Of a stretch of DNA of 64,000 nt, positions 26,986-36,247 are shown one piece after another. The notes under the pieces were generated by a model, which saw nothing but the letters and a program-made list of their open reading frames with translations, did not search any database and was not told where the DNA came from. A program made the position numbers and the translations under genes. Source of the DNA: Lysinibacillus pakistanensis (lineage in GTDB: Bacteria > Bacillota > Bacilli > Bacillales_A > Planococcaceae); the NCBI RefSeq assembly GCF_030123245.1, contig NZ_CP126101.1:3470501-3534500 (forward strand). The letters are read 5' to 3'. How positions within the stretch are numbered: the first letter of the stretch is position 1; every line of letters begins with the position of its first letter.

Positions 26986-28666
26986 ATTAAAGGGTTCTTT
27001 ACTTTATAAATATATTGCAAGCTTCACCATTCCCATTGCTATTATTTCAATCATATTTAGTGTGGTACTTTTTATAACGTCTTATCGAATTATCGATGAT
27101 TTTGTCATTACACAGTTTGAGTCATCATTAGAAATTGTTTCTAATTCTATTTTCGAAGATTTAGAAAAAAATGATGTCATTGCTGCAGACAATGGGAATC
27201 ATCAAAAATATGAACAACTACTAAAGCAATTAAATGGCACAGTGAATAAATACGATATTGAAAATGCATATATCCTTTCCCGCTCTAACGGAAAGGAGCA
27301 TATCGTCGCTTTAAGCAACAAAGATAATTACAAAGAAGATTATGTTTTCGATGAAAAAATGAATGTTGCTTTAGACGCTGGTTCTTTGCAAATAAGCGAT
27401 ATTTATCAAGATGAATATGGTATTCATAAATCCATTTTTATACCATTTAAAAACACGGACATTTTATTCGGTTTAGATATGGATGCTTCCTTTATCTCTA
27501 AGCTACAAACAGAGACACTTTGGATATGTATCATTATGACGGTGATTTTCATCCTATTAGGGATTATTGTCGCTTATTTCATTAGCATTGGTATTACAAA
27601 ACCAATAAAAAAAATAACTGGTTATGTTGGCAGGGTAGCCAAGGGAGATTTAGCTGTTGAACCTCTACAAATCAAAGGTTCCAATGAAATCGCACAGCTT
27701 TCTCTGGGCATCGAAAATATGACAGAAGATTTACGCTTACTAATTCAGCAAATCGCAGAAAATGCTGAACAAGTCGCTGCTATGTCAGAGGAATTAACAG
27801 CAAGTTCTGAGCAAACAAGCGCATCCATACAGCAAATTACATCTTCCATGCAGGAAGTTGCAGCTGGTTCAGAAAAGCAAACAACCTCCATAGAAGAGGT
27901 AGAAAATCATATCTCAGTAATCTCTACAAAAATGGCTGAGGTCGTTTCGAGCGTGAATGATGTGACAGCAAAGGCAATTAGTGCATCCACAATTTCTGAA
28001 AAAGGTAATACGACAATTCAAAATGCAACTGAGAAAATGACTGTCACTACTACTGCCATTCAAGAGACTTCAGCAGTTGTGGAACGTTTAAGCACATACA
28101 CAAATGAAATTGGTGACATTGTGACCTTAATTAACCAAATAACGGACCAAACCAATTTACTCGCGTTAAATGCATCTATTGAAGCAGCAAGAGCTGGCGA
28201 ACATGGTAAGGGCTTTGCCGTTGTTGCAGAGGAAGTACGTAAGCTTGCTGATCAATCATTAGCAGCAACTAACAGTATTCGAACACGGATTGAAACCATT
28301 AAAGAGGAATCTGCACAGGCTGTAAAATCTATGGGAATTAGCAGCAGTAATCTTGTGGAAAGCTCAACAACCTTCAATGCATCTGGTGAGGCCTTTGGAG
28401 AAATTAATACACAAATTATGGAGCTAACAAAGGAAATGAATCATGTCAATACGATCATTACCAACATGAACCAAGGTGTGAACAGTATTGCTATTTCTGT
28501 AGAAGAAGTTGGTATAGTAGCCGTTCAAGCATCAGGAAATATTCAAAATGTAGCAGCAGCGTCTGAGGAACAATCAGCAAGCATCGAAGAAATTACTGCA
28601 TCTTCCAATAATTTAGCGGAGATGGCACAACAGCTTCGTCATATCATACAAAAATTTCAGCTATAA
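26969..28666 (+). CDS. Methyl-accepting chemotaxis protein
   Basis: 565 residues from a TTG at 26969, placed 9 nt after GGAGG; the ATG at 26960 abuts that site. N-terminal membrane helix at about 12-34, extracytoplasmic sensor domain to about 185, second helix at about 187-208 ([20 protein letters not shown]), then HAMP and the long signalling coiled coil. The hairpin tip reads [20 protein letters not shown] and [20 protein letters not shown], which binds CheA/CheW. Methylation helices flank it. It overlaps the decarboxylase gene by 17 nt, an unusual partner for a chemoreceptor. Confidence 0.93.
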   Translation: MNIINKLKGSLLYKYIASFTIPIAIISIIFSVVLFITSYRIIDDFVITQFESSLEIVSNSIFEDLEKNDVIAADNGNHQKYEQLLKQLNGTVNKYDIENAYILSRSNGKEHIVALSNKDNYKEDYVFDEKMNVALDAGSLQISDIYQDEYGIHKSIFIPFKNTDILFGLDMDASFISKLQTETLWICIIMTVIFILLGIIVAYFISIGITKPIKKITGYVGRVAKGDLAVEPLQIKGSNEIAQLSLGIENMTEDLRLLIQQIAENAEQVAAMSEELTASSEQTSASIQQITSSMQEVAAGSEKQTTSIEEVENHISVISTKMAEVVSSVNDVTAKAISASTISEKGNTTIQNATEKMTVTTTAIQETSAVVERLSTYTNEIGDIVTLINQITDQTNLLALNASIEAARAGEHGKGFAVVAEEVRKLADQSLAATNSIRTRIETIKEESAQAVKSMGISSSNLVESSTTFNASGEAFGEINTQIMELTKEMNHVNTIITNMNQGVNSIAISVEEVGIVAVQASGNIQNVAAASEEQSASIEEITASSNNLAEMAQQLRHIIQKFQL

Positions 28667-28680
28667 AAACTAAATACATT

Positions 28681-28718
28681 AAATCCGCTATACTTTCTTG
28701 AAATATAGCGGATTTTTT
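28681..28718 (+). terminator. Terminator after the chemoreceptor
   Basis: AATCCGCTATA and TATAGCGGATT form an 11-bp stem followed by a T run. Confidence 0.8.
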
Positions 28719-28731
28719 ATTGCTGTAAGTA

Positions 28732-29670
28732 TTATCTTCCCTTCTGTTGCATCCATAAAATGGTTTCCTCTAGACCAGCTCTATAAGAAGTACGTGGTAA
28801 AGGACCAATTTCCTTTTCATACTTTTCCCCACTTAAAATAACTGGTTCCTCTGTTAAATAAAACATTTCAACTACTTCTTTCATAGGTGGAGAGAATATT
28901 CCTATTAATTGTAACATTCCTTTAGATACAGTTCTGATTCCTTTCTTGTAGCCAGTTAATTCGCTTAGAATCTCCACTAATTGAACCCCGGAAATTGTAT
29001 GTGTAGCTGGTACATTCCAATTTTGATTGTATGTATCATCCCTTAAGGCTAGTTCAACCATAGCCTTTGCACCATCAACTGTATAAAGGAATTCCCTCTT
29101 CACCTTCATATTTCCTACAAAATTAGCTTTTTTACCTTGGACAACACTTTTTAATGTTTCATAGAGAATGGTATTTTCTGCATTTGGTCCATATAAATCT
29201 GGAAAATGAACGATTACAGAAGGTACATGGCTATCTTTTAATTTATTTTCCATGGACAATCGAATTTTTCCCTTCTTTGTATGTGGTCTTTTCAATGTCT
29301 CCTCAGTTACATCTCTGACCGATTGTTTCCCATATGCATATATATTATCGACAAGTGCTATCCTCGCTCCTTGTTTTTCAGCTATTTTTATGACCATTTC
29401 TAGGCACGGTATATGTAGCTTTTCCCAATCCTGATACGGAAAACTTATTGCATGAAAAATTACATCTACCCCTTTCGAAGCCTGACTAATATCCTGTTCA
29501 TTGAAGATATCACCTGCAATGATTTCAACATTTTTGGTATGGTGAAATAAAGTAACTAATTTTTCTTTGTGTCGTGCAAAGGCCCTCACCTTTATTTGTC
29601 GCCTTACTAATTCATTTACAAGAGCATAACCCATTCCACCTGATGCTCCGATAACTAAAGCTGTTTTCAA
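28732..29670 (-). CDS. NAD(P)-binding SDR/epimerase-type protein
   Basis: 312 residues. Rossmann start ALVIGASGGMGYALVNELVR with the GxxGxxG motif, then AGDIFNEQDI, the VDNIYAYGK strand with a Tyr but no canonical YxxxK, and PDLYGPNAENT. This is the atypical/extended short-chain dehydrogenase group (NmrA or epimerase type). The start is a TTG at 29670 with GGAGG 8 nt upstream. A 16-bp operator identical to that before the TetR gene lies just upstream, so it is very probably the regulated target. Substrate unknown. Confidence 0.8.
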   Translation of the reverse strand: MKTALVIGASGGMGYALVNELVRRQIKVRAFARHKEKLVTLFHHTKNVEIIAGDIFNEQDISQASKGVDVIFHAISFPYQDWEKLHIPCLEMVIKIAEKQGARIALVDNIYAYGKQSVRDVTEETLKRPHTKKGKIRLSMENKLKDSHVPSVIVHFPDLYGPNAENTILYETLKSVVQGKKANFVGNMKVKREFLYTVDGAKAMVELALRDDTYNQNWNVPATHTISGVQLVEILSELTGYKKGIRTVSKGMLQLIGIFSPPMKEVVEMFYLTEEPVILSGEKYEKEIGPLPRTSYRAGLEETILWMQQKGR

Positions 29671-29688
29671 GAATAATCCCTCCTTTTA

Positions 29689-29704
29689 TTAACCACTGGT
29701 CAAA
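29689..29704. promoter_or_regulatory. Operator of the TetR regulator, copy 1
   Basis: TTAACCACTGGTCAAA, the exact reverse complement of the copy at 30332-30347. The core AACCACTGGTCAA is a near-palindrome (TTGACCAGTGGTT). It is located 19 bp before the SDR start. Confidence 0.7.
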
Positions 29705-29736
29705 TAAAAGCTTAAAGATAGCTCCAGATAATTGAT

Positions 29737-30318
29737 CTAGAGCTCAACTTTATTTAATGCTTTGATAAGAAATCTTGCATGTACATCTACTGCTTCCTTT
29801 GCTTCCTCATAATTTTTAACATAATGACGGTAATGTGCTACAAATCCATGCAACGCAATAAATGTAGAATGGATATCTGAAAGTAGCAGCTCAGTTTCTG
29901 ATAAAGCTTGTACGGATTGTGCAAATTTTTCATAGCTAAGGTTGGCTGCCTCTTGGGAGAGTCCATCAATCTCATTGTCCCTCACCATAAACATTAATTC
30001 ATATTGACTTTGATTATTTAAACCAAATGCCATATATCCTACTAAAATATTTTTTAGCTTTGTAGAACTATCTTCAGGGCCATTCACTGTATTCTCTAAA
30101 GTAGTGTTTAATTCAGAAAAGTATTCGCCTAAAATAGCATAAAATATTTCTGCTTTATTTTTAAAATGATAGTATATTGCCCCATGACTACAGCCTAACT
30201 CTTTCGCAATACTACGCATCGATACATGGTGAAAATCCTTCGCAATAAATTGTTTATGTGCCTCATGGATAATCATTTCTTTTGTTAATTCCTGTGTTGA
30301 TGGTTTACGCGGTGACAT
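29737..30318 (-). CDS. TetR-family transcriptional regulator
   Basis: 193 residues. The DNA-binding helix-turn-helix at about 15-60 has the TetR signature VSMRSIAKELGCSHGAIYYH followed by FKNKAEIFYAIL. The C-terminal ligand-binding domain is helical and has a WHG-like arrangement around FIALHGFVAHYRHYV. Overlapping operator copies before this gene and before the SDR gene downstream indicate autoregulation and control of that enzyme. AGGAGGG precedes the ATG. Confidence 0.9.
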   Translation of the reverse strand: MSPRKPSTQELTKEMIIHEAHKQFIAKDFHHVSMRSIAKELGCSHGAIYYHFKNKAEIFYAILGEYFSELNTTLENTVNGPEDSSTKLKNILVGYMAFGLNNQSQYELMFMVRDNEIDGLSQEAANLSYEKFAQSVQALSETELLLSDIHSTFIALHGFVAHYRHYVKNYEEAKEAVDVHARFLIKALNKVEL

Positions 30319-30331
30319 ATTGCCCTCCTAA

Positions 30332-30347
30332 TTTGACCAGTGGTTAA
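30332..30347. promoter_or_regulatory. Operator of the TetR regulator, copy 2
   Basis: TTTGACCAGTGGTTAA, 14 bp before the tetR start codon; reverse complement of the copy at 29689-29704. Confidence 0.7.
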
Positions 30348-30397
30348 TTAATAGTGTACTATTAGTTATTTTAATTAGCAACAGTTAGAATCCTATT

Positions 30398-30472
30398 ATC
30401 AATTTCGCCTTGACGTAATTGTAGCTGCCGCTTCGCTTTCGATACAAAAACATTTGCTGAATGAAGATAAAA
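30398..30472 (+). repeat. Dispersed hairpin repeat, short copy
   Basis: ATCAATTTCGCCTTGACGTA joined directly to TGCCGCTTCGCTTTCGATAC and ACATTTGCTGAATGAAG: the two ends of the 9669-9996 element with the middle missing. Confidence 0.65.
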
Positions 30473-30473
30473 G

Positions 30474-30511
30474 AAAACGAATTTCCCCTTTCGAAAGGAA
30501 ATTCGTTTTTG
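30474..30511. terminator. Terminator after yqeY
   Basis: AAACGAATTTCC and GGAAATTCGTTT form a perfect 12-bp stem with T and A runs; works for the minus-strand gene ending at 30517. Confidence 0.75.
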
Positions 30512-30516
30512 TCAAT

Positions 30517-30942
30517 TTAAATAATACTCTTCACAACTTTTGAAATAACAGCACCCTCAGCTTGACCTGTTAACAAAGGTTTGGCAATTTTCATTGCGTC
30601 TCCCATGCCCATTCCCTTTACTATTCCAGCCGCTGTAAGCTTCTCTGCAACTTCTTCTTCTGTTAATTGCTTTGGCAAGAATGATTTTAATAGTACTAAT
30701 TTCGCTTCCTCTTTTTCAATTAAATCCGCTCTTCCTGCATTTTGGGCACCCTCTAAAGCTTGATTTGTTTGCTTTACCTCCCGATTGATAATTGCAATTT
30801 CTTCATCAGAAGATAAAGCCCCTCCCTTTTCCTTCTCCGCTAAATCTAATGCAGATTTCAACAGCGACAATACGCCTTTTGCCAATGCATCCTTCTCTCT
30901 CATCGCATTTTTTAATTGTTCAAATACCTCTGTTTTTAACAA
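30517..30942 (-). CDS. yqeY: GatB/YqeY domain protein
   Basis: 141 residues from a TTG at 30942, 9 nt after GAGGA; a GTG three codons earlier abuts that site. The protein is the full helical YqeY domain (VLSLLKSALDLAEKEKGGAL, NAGRADLIEKEEAKLVLLKS, LPKQLTEEEVAEKLTAAGIV, GAVISKVVKSII). This is homologous to the tail domain of the GatB subunit of tRNA-dependent amidotransferase and may bind tRNA. In most bacilli yqeY follows rpsU; it is alone here, so it may be a relocated or second copy. Confidence 0.85.
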   Translation of the reverse strand: MLKTEVFEQLKNAMREKDALAKGVLSLLKSALDLAEKEKGGALSSDEEIAIINREVKQTNQALEGAQNAGRADLIEKEEAKLVLLKSFLPKQLTEEEVAEKLTAAGIVKGMGMGDAMKIAKPLLTGQAEGAVISKVVKSII

Positions 30943-31039
30943 TGTTGTCACTCCTCTAGACCATTTATTCCAAAAAAATTATACCATAAAGTGCATTAGA
31001 GATGTTTTTCCCATCTCTTAGAGTAGGCTCCTCTTGATA

Positions 31040-31069
31040 AAAAAAACCGTAGCCTCGAAGGATACGGTA
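31040..31069 (-). terminator. Terminator after the coiled-coil gene's region
   Basis: Minus-strand ACCGTATCC and GGCTACGGT pair (one mismatch) and are followed by a run of seven U residues. It ends the transcript of the gene at 31078-31446. Confidence 0.75.
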
Positions 31070-31077
31070 ATTAAAAT

Positions 31078-31446
31078 TTATTTTGCTCGCTTTAGCATAC
31101 GTACATCTGCCTTTGTTTCAAGTAGTTCAAGAGATAATATTTCCATTTTCGTATCCATACTATCTATCTTCTGACTTAAATTTTGTTCTACTGAATCTAA
31201 TCTGCTTTGCAGTAAATTTGTTTTTTCCTCCAATCTTGTTTCTACAGCATCAATTTTTTCTTCTAATCTTCTTTCAACCGCATCAATCTTTTCTTCTAAT
31301 CTTCTTTCAACCGCATCAATCTTTTTTTCTAATCTAGCTTCCACCGCTTCAATTTGTTGCTGAAGATCAGTTTTCATAACCTGCATTTGAGTAGATAGCT
31401 CCAAAATCGCTTGAAGAATAGTATGTTGGTTCACTTCCTGCTCCAT
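31078..31446 (-). CDS. Coiled-coil protein with 11-residue repeats, 122 aa
   Basis: 122 residues, almost entirely one long coiled coil. The centre is built from tandem 11-residue units of the type RLEEKIDAVER (about residues 37-75), a hendecad pattern that gives a nearly straight coiled coil. Two of the units are encoded by an exact 33-bp DNA repeat. No signal or membrane segment. Such short proteins in bacilli are often annotated only as hypothetical. GGAGG precedes the ATG. A scaffolding or spacer role is inference. Confidence 0.6.
   Translation of the reverse strand: MEQEVNQHTILQAILELSTQMQVMKTDLQQQIEAVEARLEKKIDAVERRLEEKIDAVERRLEEKIDAVETRLEEKTNLLQSRLDSVEQNLSQKIDSMDTKMEILSLELLETKADVRMLKRAK
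31260..31325 (-). repeat. Two exact tandem 33-bp repeats within the coiled-coil gene
   Basis: Units at 31260-31292 and 31293-31325 are identical and in frame, adding 11 residues each; copy number could vary by slippage. Confidence 0.85.
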
Positions 31447-31670
31447 TTTGACTTCCTCCTCTCTATCATTCCTTGTTCTATCTATAATTTCTTAACATTA
31501 TTATCAGTGTAGGAAAAGAAAAGTAGTATTCCATTTATGCCACTCTACTCTCCATTCTATCTAGGATTAATTTTAAAGTCAAAATATCAAAAGAACGAGT
31601 CTAGCAATCAATATCATAATAGACTTCTCTACTACTTTTATAAACGACATTCTAAATTTTCATCATTTTC

Positions 31671-31820
31671 AATTACACCTCGGCATAATTGCGTCAGGAA
31701 TCGGCTTTGTGCTTAGGCCTGCGTGATGCAGGTCAGTTAGCCGTTATCGCATGGATGCGATGATTGATTTTAGGCTAACATTAACTCCTTTCCGATTACG
31801 CGACATCCGCCAGAGGCTTT
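31671..31820 (+). repeat. Dispersed hairpin repeat, variant copy
   Basis: Starts AATTACACCTCGGCATAATT and ends CGACATCCGCCAGAGGCTTT, matching the first part of the 9669 element at both ends. The centre differs: nested palindromes GTTAGCC/GGCTAAC, ATCGCAT/ATGCGAT and CCTGC/GCAGG, with GGAATCGG/CCGATTAC arms outside. The end touches the FNT gene stop. Confidence 0.55.
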
Positions 31821-32583
31821 AACTTCTTTCTCTACCATTTATCCAATAAATAATACCAATAATTGCTCCGCCAATTATATTTCCAATTGTAACAGGTACT
31901 AAATTGGCGATGGCTCCCGCCAGCGATACCATTTCACCATGAGGTATAAAGAGGGCAAGACAAAATAATGTCATATTGGCGATGCTATGCTCAAACCCCG
32001 AAGTAATAAATGGAAAAATACAACAAAAAATCATAGCTAATTTTGCAATTTCTGTTTTTAATTTATAGGCACACCATACTGCTAAACAGACAAGCAGATT
32101 ACACAGGATTCCTCGGCATAAAAGGACGACAAATCCTCCATTCATCTTAACAGTAGCTATTTTTTCAACATAATTGGCTGTATCTCCCACCGCAAGCCCT
32201 GCATAAAAAAATAACCCAGCGCCTAATAGGGAGCCACAAAAATTTCCTATGTAGCTAAATGTCCAAATACCTATCATTTCTAGGGGTGTAGATTTTTTGG
32301 ATAATGTACTAATTGATAAAACTAAATTATCCCCTGTGAATAAATTTGCTCCAGCCATCATCACCATACTAAGCGCCACGCCAAATGATAAACCTTGTAC
32401 AACTTTCATACTTGGTACGCCAGCAGGATCAAACAAACCACCAATTGTGACGATAAGCAAAATGCCAAAGCCGATATAAAGGCCACCTAAAACTGCTTGT
32501 AAGAAATAATTGGCAGGTCTTTGCTTCATCATTGTTATTTTTGTTTCCGCAGTTATACAAACCTCAGCTATTGTCTCTTTCAT
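31819..32583 (-). CDS. Formate/nitrite transporter family protein
   Basis: 254 residues, six hydrophobic segments. FNT family motifs: ANYFLQAVLGGLYIGFGILL near helix 1, AGANLFTGDNLVLSISTLSK in the helix 2 re-entrant region, NLLVCLAVWCAYK, and the helix 5 segment FPFITSGFEHSIANMTLFCL containing the conserved central His. The FNT pore carries formate, nitrite or hydrosulphide by proton-coupled export or uptake. A cysteine synthase gene lies 270 bp away in the opposite direction, which might hint at sulphide, but this is speculative. GGGGGG precedes the ATG. Confidence 0.88.
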   Translation of the reverse strand: MKETIAEVCITAETKITMMKQRPANYFLQAVLGGLYIGFGILLIVTIGGLFDPAGVPSMKVVQGLSFGVALSMVMMAGANLFTGDNLVLSISTLSKKSTPLEMIGIWTFSYIGNFCGSLLGAGLFFYAGLAVGDTANYVEKIATVKMNGGFVVLLCRGILCNLLVCLAVWCAYKLKTEIAKLAMIFCCIFPFITSGFEHSIANMTLFCLALFIPHGEMVSLAGAIANLVPVTIGNIIGGAIIGIIYWINGRERS

Positions 32584-32852
32584 TTCTTTCCCCCCATGAA
32601 AATATCAACTATATTTATCATAACTGATTATTAAGCCTTCCAAAAATAACAATGTAAGGATTTTATTTTCAAGAAGAAACAAACTTTTGTATGACTATAA
32701 AAGTTGAAATTACAAAAAATACATTAATTTTTCCTATCAGCCTTTTCAATCTTTCTATTAGGAATATCATTGCTTAAAATCCTTTCAGATGATATGATGC
32801 GTTTAATTCTTACAATGCAAGTAAGTTAAGTAGGGAAAAAGGAGTGGATTTG

Positions 32853-33848
32853 ATGGGTCAAGTAATTGCAAATAAAATAAAGCAATCCATAACGGAGTTA
32901 ATTGGGCATACTCCACTTTTGGCCTTAAACCAATATGTCAAAGAACAACAGCTTGAAACTGAAATTATTGTAAAGTTAGAATACTTTAATCCAGCAAATA
33001 GTGTGAAAGATCGTATAGCTAAAGCCATGATTGAGGATGCTGAAGCTCAAGGTGTTTTAACAAAGGACAAAACAATTATTGAAACAACTAGTGGAAATAC
33101 TGGTATTGGTCTAGCGGCAATTGCAGCAGCAAAAGGTTATAAGCTTCGGATTTACATGCAGGATGGGGTAAGTGAGGAGCGCACAAAGGTTGTAAAGGCA
33201 TATGGGACTGAGGTAGTACCATTTTCTGAAGTTCCAGAAATGGTGACTGCCTTTGAGGAGACAGACGGTGATTTTGTAGAAACAATTAAAGTTTTTAGAG
33301 AAACCGTCGTTGATCGTGAGGAAAATGTAGTATTTCTTAATCAACTTGACAATGAGGCCAATCCAAACATTCATAAGCTAACAACAGGTCCTGAGATTTG
33401 GGATGATACGGACGGTGATATTGATATTTTTGTAGCCTCAATAGGGACGGGCGGGACAATAAGTGGTGTAGGTGCCTTCTTAAAATCTAAAAACTCAAAG
33501 ATTCAAATTATAGGAGTGGAGCCAGCTATTAACTCCATTGCAACCGTTGATAATCCAGATATAATTGAAATTACGGGTGTTCATCGCTTCTCTGACGCTG
33601 ATGAGGCACGCGTTCCATCGAATGTTCATTTAGAGATTATTGATGAAGTGCTTGAAGTAGAAACTGTTCAAGCCTATGAAGCCGCTCGTGCAGTAGCGAA
33701 AACAGATGGACTATTAGTAGGTACCTCATCAGGTGCTGCCTTATTCGCTGCTACTGTTCTTGCAAAACGTCCTGAGAATAAAGGAAAAAGAATAGTGGTC
33801 ATCCTTCCAGATACTGGCCTTCGTTATTTATCAACTGATTTATTTTAA
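32853..33848 (+). CDS. cysK: Cysteine synthase (O-acetylserine sulfhydrylase) family
   Basis: 331 residues from ATG 32853, 8 nt after AAGGAG. PLP-dependent fold II enzyme: EYFNPANSVKDRIAKAMIED with the Schiff-base Lys, ETTSGNTGIGLAAIAAAKGY binding the substrate carboxylate, SIGTGGTISGVGAFL binding the cofactor phosphate, and GTSSGAAL. It makes cysteine from O-acetylserine and sulphide. Family members also include cystathionine and S-sulphocysteine synthases, so the second substrate is not certain. It has its own strong terminator. Confidence 0.85.
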   Translation: MGQVIANKIKQSITELIGHTPLLALNQYVKEQQLETEIIVKLEYFNPANSVKDRIAKAMIEDAEAQGVLTKDKTIIETTSGNTGIGLAAIAAAKGYKLRIYMQDGVSEERTKVVKAYGTEVVPFSEVPEMVTAFEETDGDFVETIKVFRETVVDREENVVFLNQLDNEANPNIHKLTTGPEIWDDTDGDIDIFVASIGTGGTISGVGAFLKSKNSKIQIIGVEPAINSIATVDNPDIIEITGVHRFSDADEARVPSNVHLEIIDEVLEVETVQAYEAARAVAKTDGLLVGTSSGAALFAATVLAKRPENKGKRIVVILPDTGLRYLSTDLF

Positions 33849-33851
33849 GTG

Positions 33852-33893
33852 AAAGAAACGAAGGGTATAACAGACTGCCCTTCGTTTCTTTAC
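33852..33893. terminator. Terminator of the cysteine synthase gene
   Basis: AAAGAAACGAAGGG and CCCTTCGTTTCTTT form a perfect 14-bp stem; can serve the convergent gene at 33900 too. Confidence 0.8.
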
Positions 33894-33899
33894 AGGATT

Positions 33900-34892
33900 T
33901 TAATAGCTTGTTAGAAAAACCTTTCCTTTAGTTGTTTTTGATGATTCCACAATCTTTATTGCTTTTTGAATCTCTAATAAATCATAATGAGAATCAACTG
34001 CCATCATTTTTAACATACCACTACTCACCAAGTGTATTAATTGATGGAATGTATCTTGCCATCTTTCTACAGAAACCTGCTTATTCCAATGGCGTAAATG
34101 GAATATATTAGCCCTAACATTGGCCTCCTTCACAATACTTTGCCAGTTCACTTGTACGCCTGATAAAAGACCAATCGCTAAAAATTCTCCGCCCGATTTT
34201 ACACAGAATGCAAGCTCATTACCAGCTGTTCCTCCGATAGAATCAATAGCTGCATCAGCTCCTTGGCCATTAGTAATTTCCATTACCGTTTCATAGAACG
34301 GTATTATAGAGGTATCAATTACGTAGGAAGCACCAAACTGAAGTAAATCATCTGTATGCTTATTATTTCTCGTTACTGCAATAAGCTGAAAACCAATCAA
34401 CTTTGCTAGCTGAGCAAAAATATGACCAATAGCAGATCCACAGGCATTTACTAATAAAACATCATCTGGACGCAGTTTTAGTACTTCTGTACAAGTAACC
34501 CAAGCGGTCATGGGGTTAATATACATTTGGGCAGCGGTAAAATCATCTATTGAATCTGGAATTGGTACGGAAAATTCTGCTCTTGATTGAACAATCTCCT
34601 GCCAAGTTCCATCTCCTCGTAAAGGTAATACACGTGTACCGATAAGATTTTGAGAAACAGAAGGACCTACAGCCTCTACGATACCTATTCCCTCATAGCC
34701 AGGAATAGTTGGTAAAGAAATTCGATGAGCATACTTCCCCCAAATTGGTATTAAGTCAGATGGATTTATAGGTCGTGCTAGCATCCGAACAATTATTTCC
34801 TGTGCTTGTGGTGGCTTAATCGTTTTATTTTCAAACTTTAAAACCTCTAGGGGATTTCCAAATTCATAGTATTTAATGCTTTTTGCTTTCAA
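33900..34892 (-). CDS. Zinc-independent MDR oxidoreductase (enoyl reductase/quinone reductase type)
   Basis: 330 residues from a TTG at 34892, 9 nt after AAGGAG; the ATG seven codons upstream has no such site. GroES-like N-terminal domain (INPSDLIPIWGKYAHRISLP, PGYEGIGIVEAVGP), then the Rossmann domain (VLLVNACGSAIGHIFAQLAK, GADAAIDSIGGTAGN). No catalytic-zinc Cys/His set, so it groups with trans-2-enoyl-CoA or quinone reductases using NADPH. The VNACGSAIG loop has Cys/Ser in place of the usual GxxGGVG. Precise substrate unknown. Confidence 0.8.
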   Translation of the reverse strand: MKAKSIKYYEFGNPLEVLKFENKTIKPPQAQEIIVRMLARPINPSDLIPIWGKYAHRISLPTIPGYEGIGIVEAVGPSVSQNLIGTRVLPLRGDGTWQEIVQSRAEFSVPIPDSIDDFTAAQMYINPMTAWVTCTEVLKLRPDDVLLVNACGSAIGHIFAQLAKLIGFQLIAVTRNNKHTDDLLQFGASYVIDTSIIPFYETVMEITNGQGADAAIDSIGGTAGNELAFCVKSGGEFLAIGLLSGVQVNWQSIVKEANVRANIFHLRHWNKQVSVERWQDTFHQLIHLVSSGMLKMMAVDSHYDLLEIQKAIKIVESSKTTKGKVFLTSY

Positions 34893-34992
34893 TAAATAGG
34901 ACTCCTTATTCATAAAATAACATTATACTTGGAGCATCGGAATCACACTTCAAATATAAAGGTTTTTTACCTAATCATAGGAAACGATGTTT

Positions 34993-35676
34993 TTATAGCC
35001 GCGTAATTGTAAACTCAGCCTTCTCATTCAAACACAGTAGTAGATGATTGTTAATTTCTATCACTATTGGACTGACAATCGCTTTTTTATTTGAAAAATA
35101 CCATATACGTTCACTTGGTCCTAATAATAAATTTGCTCCATCCTCATAATTCCCCATAAACGTAAGACTATCTGCGCAAATTTCATTATTATTCATTGGT
35201 ATAATCCCATATTTTTTTAATGTATTTGCTACTAAATAAATAGTATCTGTTGTGATATTCATTTCACCGATGTTTAGCACATGCTCTGATGAAAAAGACA
35301 TGGCATCTATTTTAGGATTAACTTCCTGTCTTGCAATAAGCTCTATAATATTTTCCTCTGGGTCATAAAAATAACAGGAAAAGGCCTTTAATGTGTCAAA
35401 ATATACTTCATCTTCTTCAGCTGAAGACAGTATTTCCGCACGCTCTTTTACCCAACTTTTAGCCTGTTGAAATAAATTACATGGAATATTTAAAGCAAAA
35501 TGATATTGCTTTTGTACAGAAGCAGGAATTTTTTCAAACGTTATAGTACTTTCACCGAATGCAACAGTAAAATAATGATCGGTATTTTTTATTAATGAAA
35601 ATCCTAATTGTGTACTATAAAATTCCTTCATTTTATGTAAATCATATGCATATAGCTTTACTTTGGTAATTTTCAC
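34993..35676 (-). CDS. VOC/glyoxalase-family protein
   Basis: About 227 residues. The first half has the betaalphabetabetabeta module of vicinal oxygen chelate proteins (LYAYDLHKMKEFYSTQLGFS, AFSCYFYDPEENIIELIARQ, the latter with the usual metal-ligand Glu). The second half is a weaker second module. The start is uncertain: AGGGGAG lies 9 nt before the GTG at 35676, while ATGs at 35685 and 35706 are less well placed. VOC enzymes include glyoxalases, dioxygenases and antibiotic-resistance proteins; no substrate can be assigned. Confidence 0.7.
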   Translation of the reverse strand: MKITKVKLYAYDLHKMKEFYSTQLGFSLIKNTDHYFTVAFGESTITFEKIPASVQKQYHFALNIPCNLFQQAKSWVKERAEILSSAEEDEVYFDTLKAFSCYFYDPEENIIELIARQEVNPKIDAMSFSSEHVLNIGEMNITTDTIYLVANTLKKYGIIPMNNNEICADSLTFMGNYEDGANLLLGPSERIWYFSNKKAIVSPIVIEINNHLLLCLNEKAEFTITRL

Positions 35677-35758
35677 TGTAAGCATCTCCCCTGCCCTTTG
35701 TTTCATTTACTATACTAGACTCAGTAAATGAATACCTCATGCAAAAGAATGAATCATC

Positions 35759-36097
35759 TTATAGTGGAATACGATCGCCTCTACTATTAGGCTGTGAAAT
35801 AACTAAAAACTCTATATCTTTCTCTGTATTATTTTGCATTTGATGCGGTGTTAAAGGAGGAACTTCTATACCTTCACCTTCCTGTAATATAATGGGATTT
35901 CCGTTAATTTCGATTGTTGCGGTGCCAGACAGAACAAAGAAAAATTGTTGTGCATGATGATGATAATGGTTAATTTCTGTTGTTTTAGCTGGCATACGCT
36001 CATGAATAATACTAAGCTTTTTATTTTTAACTAGATGCCAGCCATCACATAGTTCTCCCCAACAATAATGCTCTGCATTTTGTTTGCTGATTTTCAA
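35759..36097 (-). CDS. Cupin-domain protein
   Basis: 112 residues from a TTG at 36097, 8 nt after AAAGGTGG. A single cupin barrel: motif 1 includes HYHHHAQQFFFVLSGTATIE with the three His and the Glu position as metal ligands, and motif 2 is EVPPLTPHQMQNNTEKDIEF. Small single-domain cupins often bind a divalent metal and act as isomerases, dioxygenases or sensors. It lies in a series of minus-strand stand-alone genes with no shared operon signals. Confidence 0.75.
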   Translation of the reverse strand: MKISKQNAEHYCWGELCDGWHLVKNKKLSIIHERMPAKTTEINHYHHHAQQFFFVLSGTATIEINGNPIILQEGEGIEVPPLTPHQMQNNTEKDIEFLVISQPNSRGDRIPL

Positions 36098-36247
36098 AAT
36101 GAGTACCACCTTTCTATAACGTTAACACTAAGGCTATTCTCTACATACGGTTCTATCCCGTACCCTACCAATTACCAAAATTAAGGATATACTATATAAT
36201 ATAAATAACACTATAAACTTTAATTTATCATGTTAGGAGAGAGAGGA

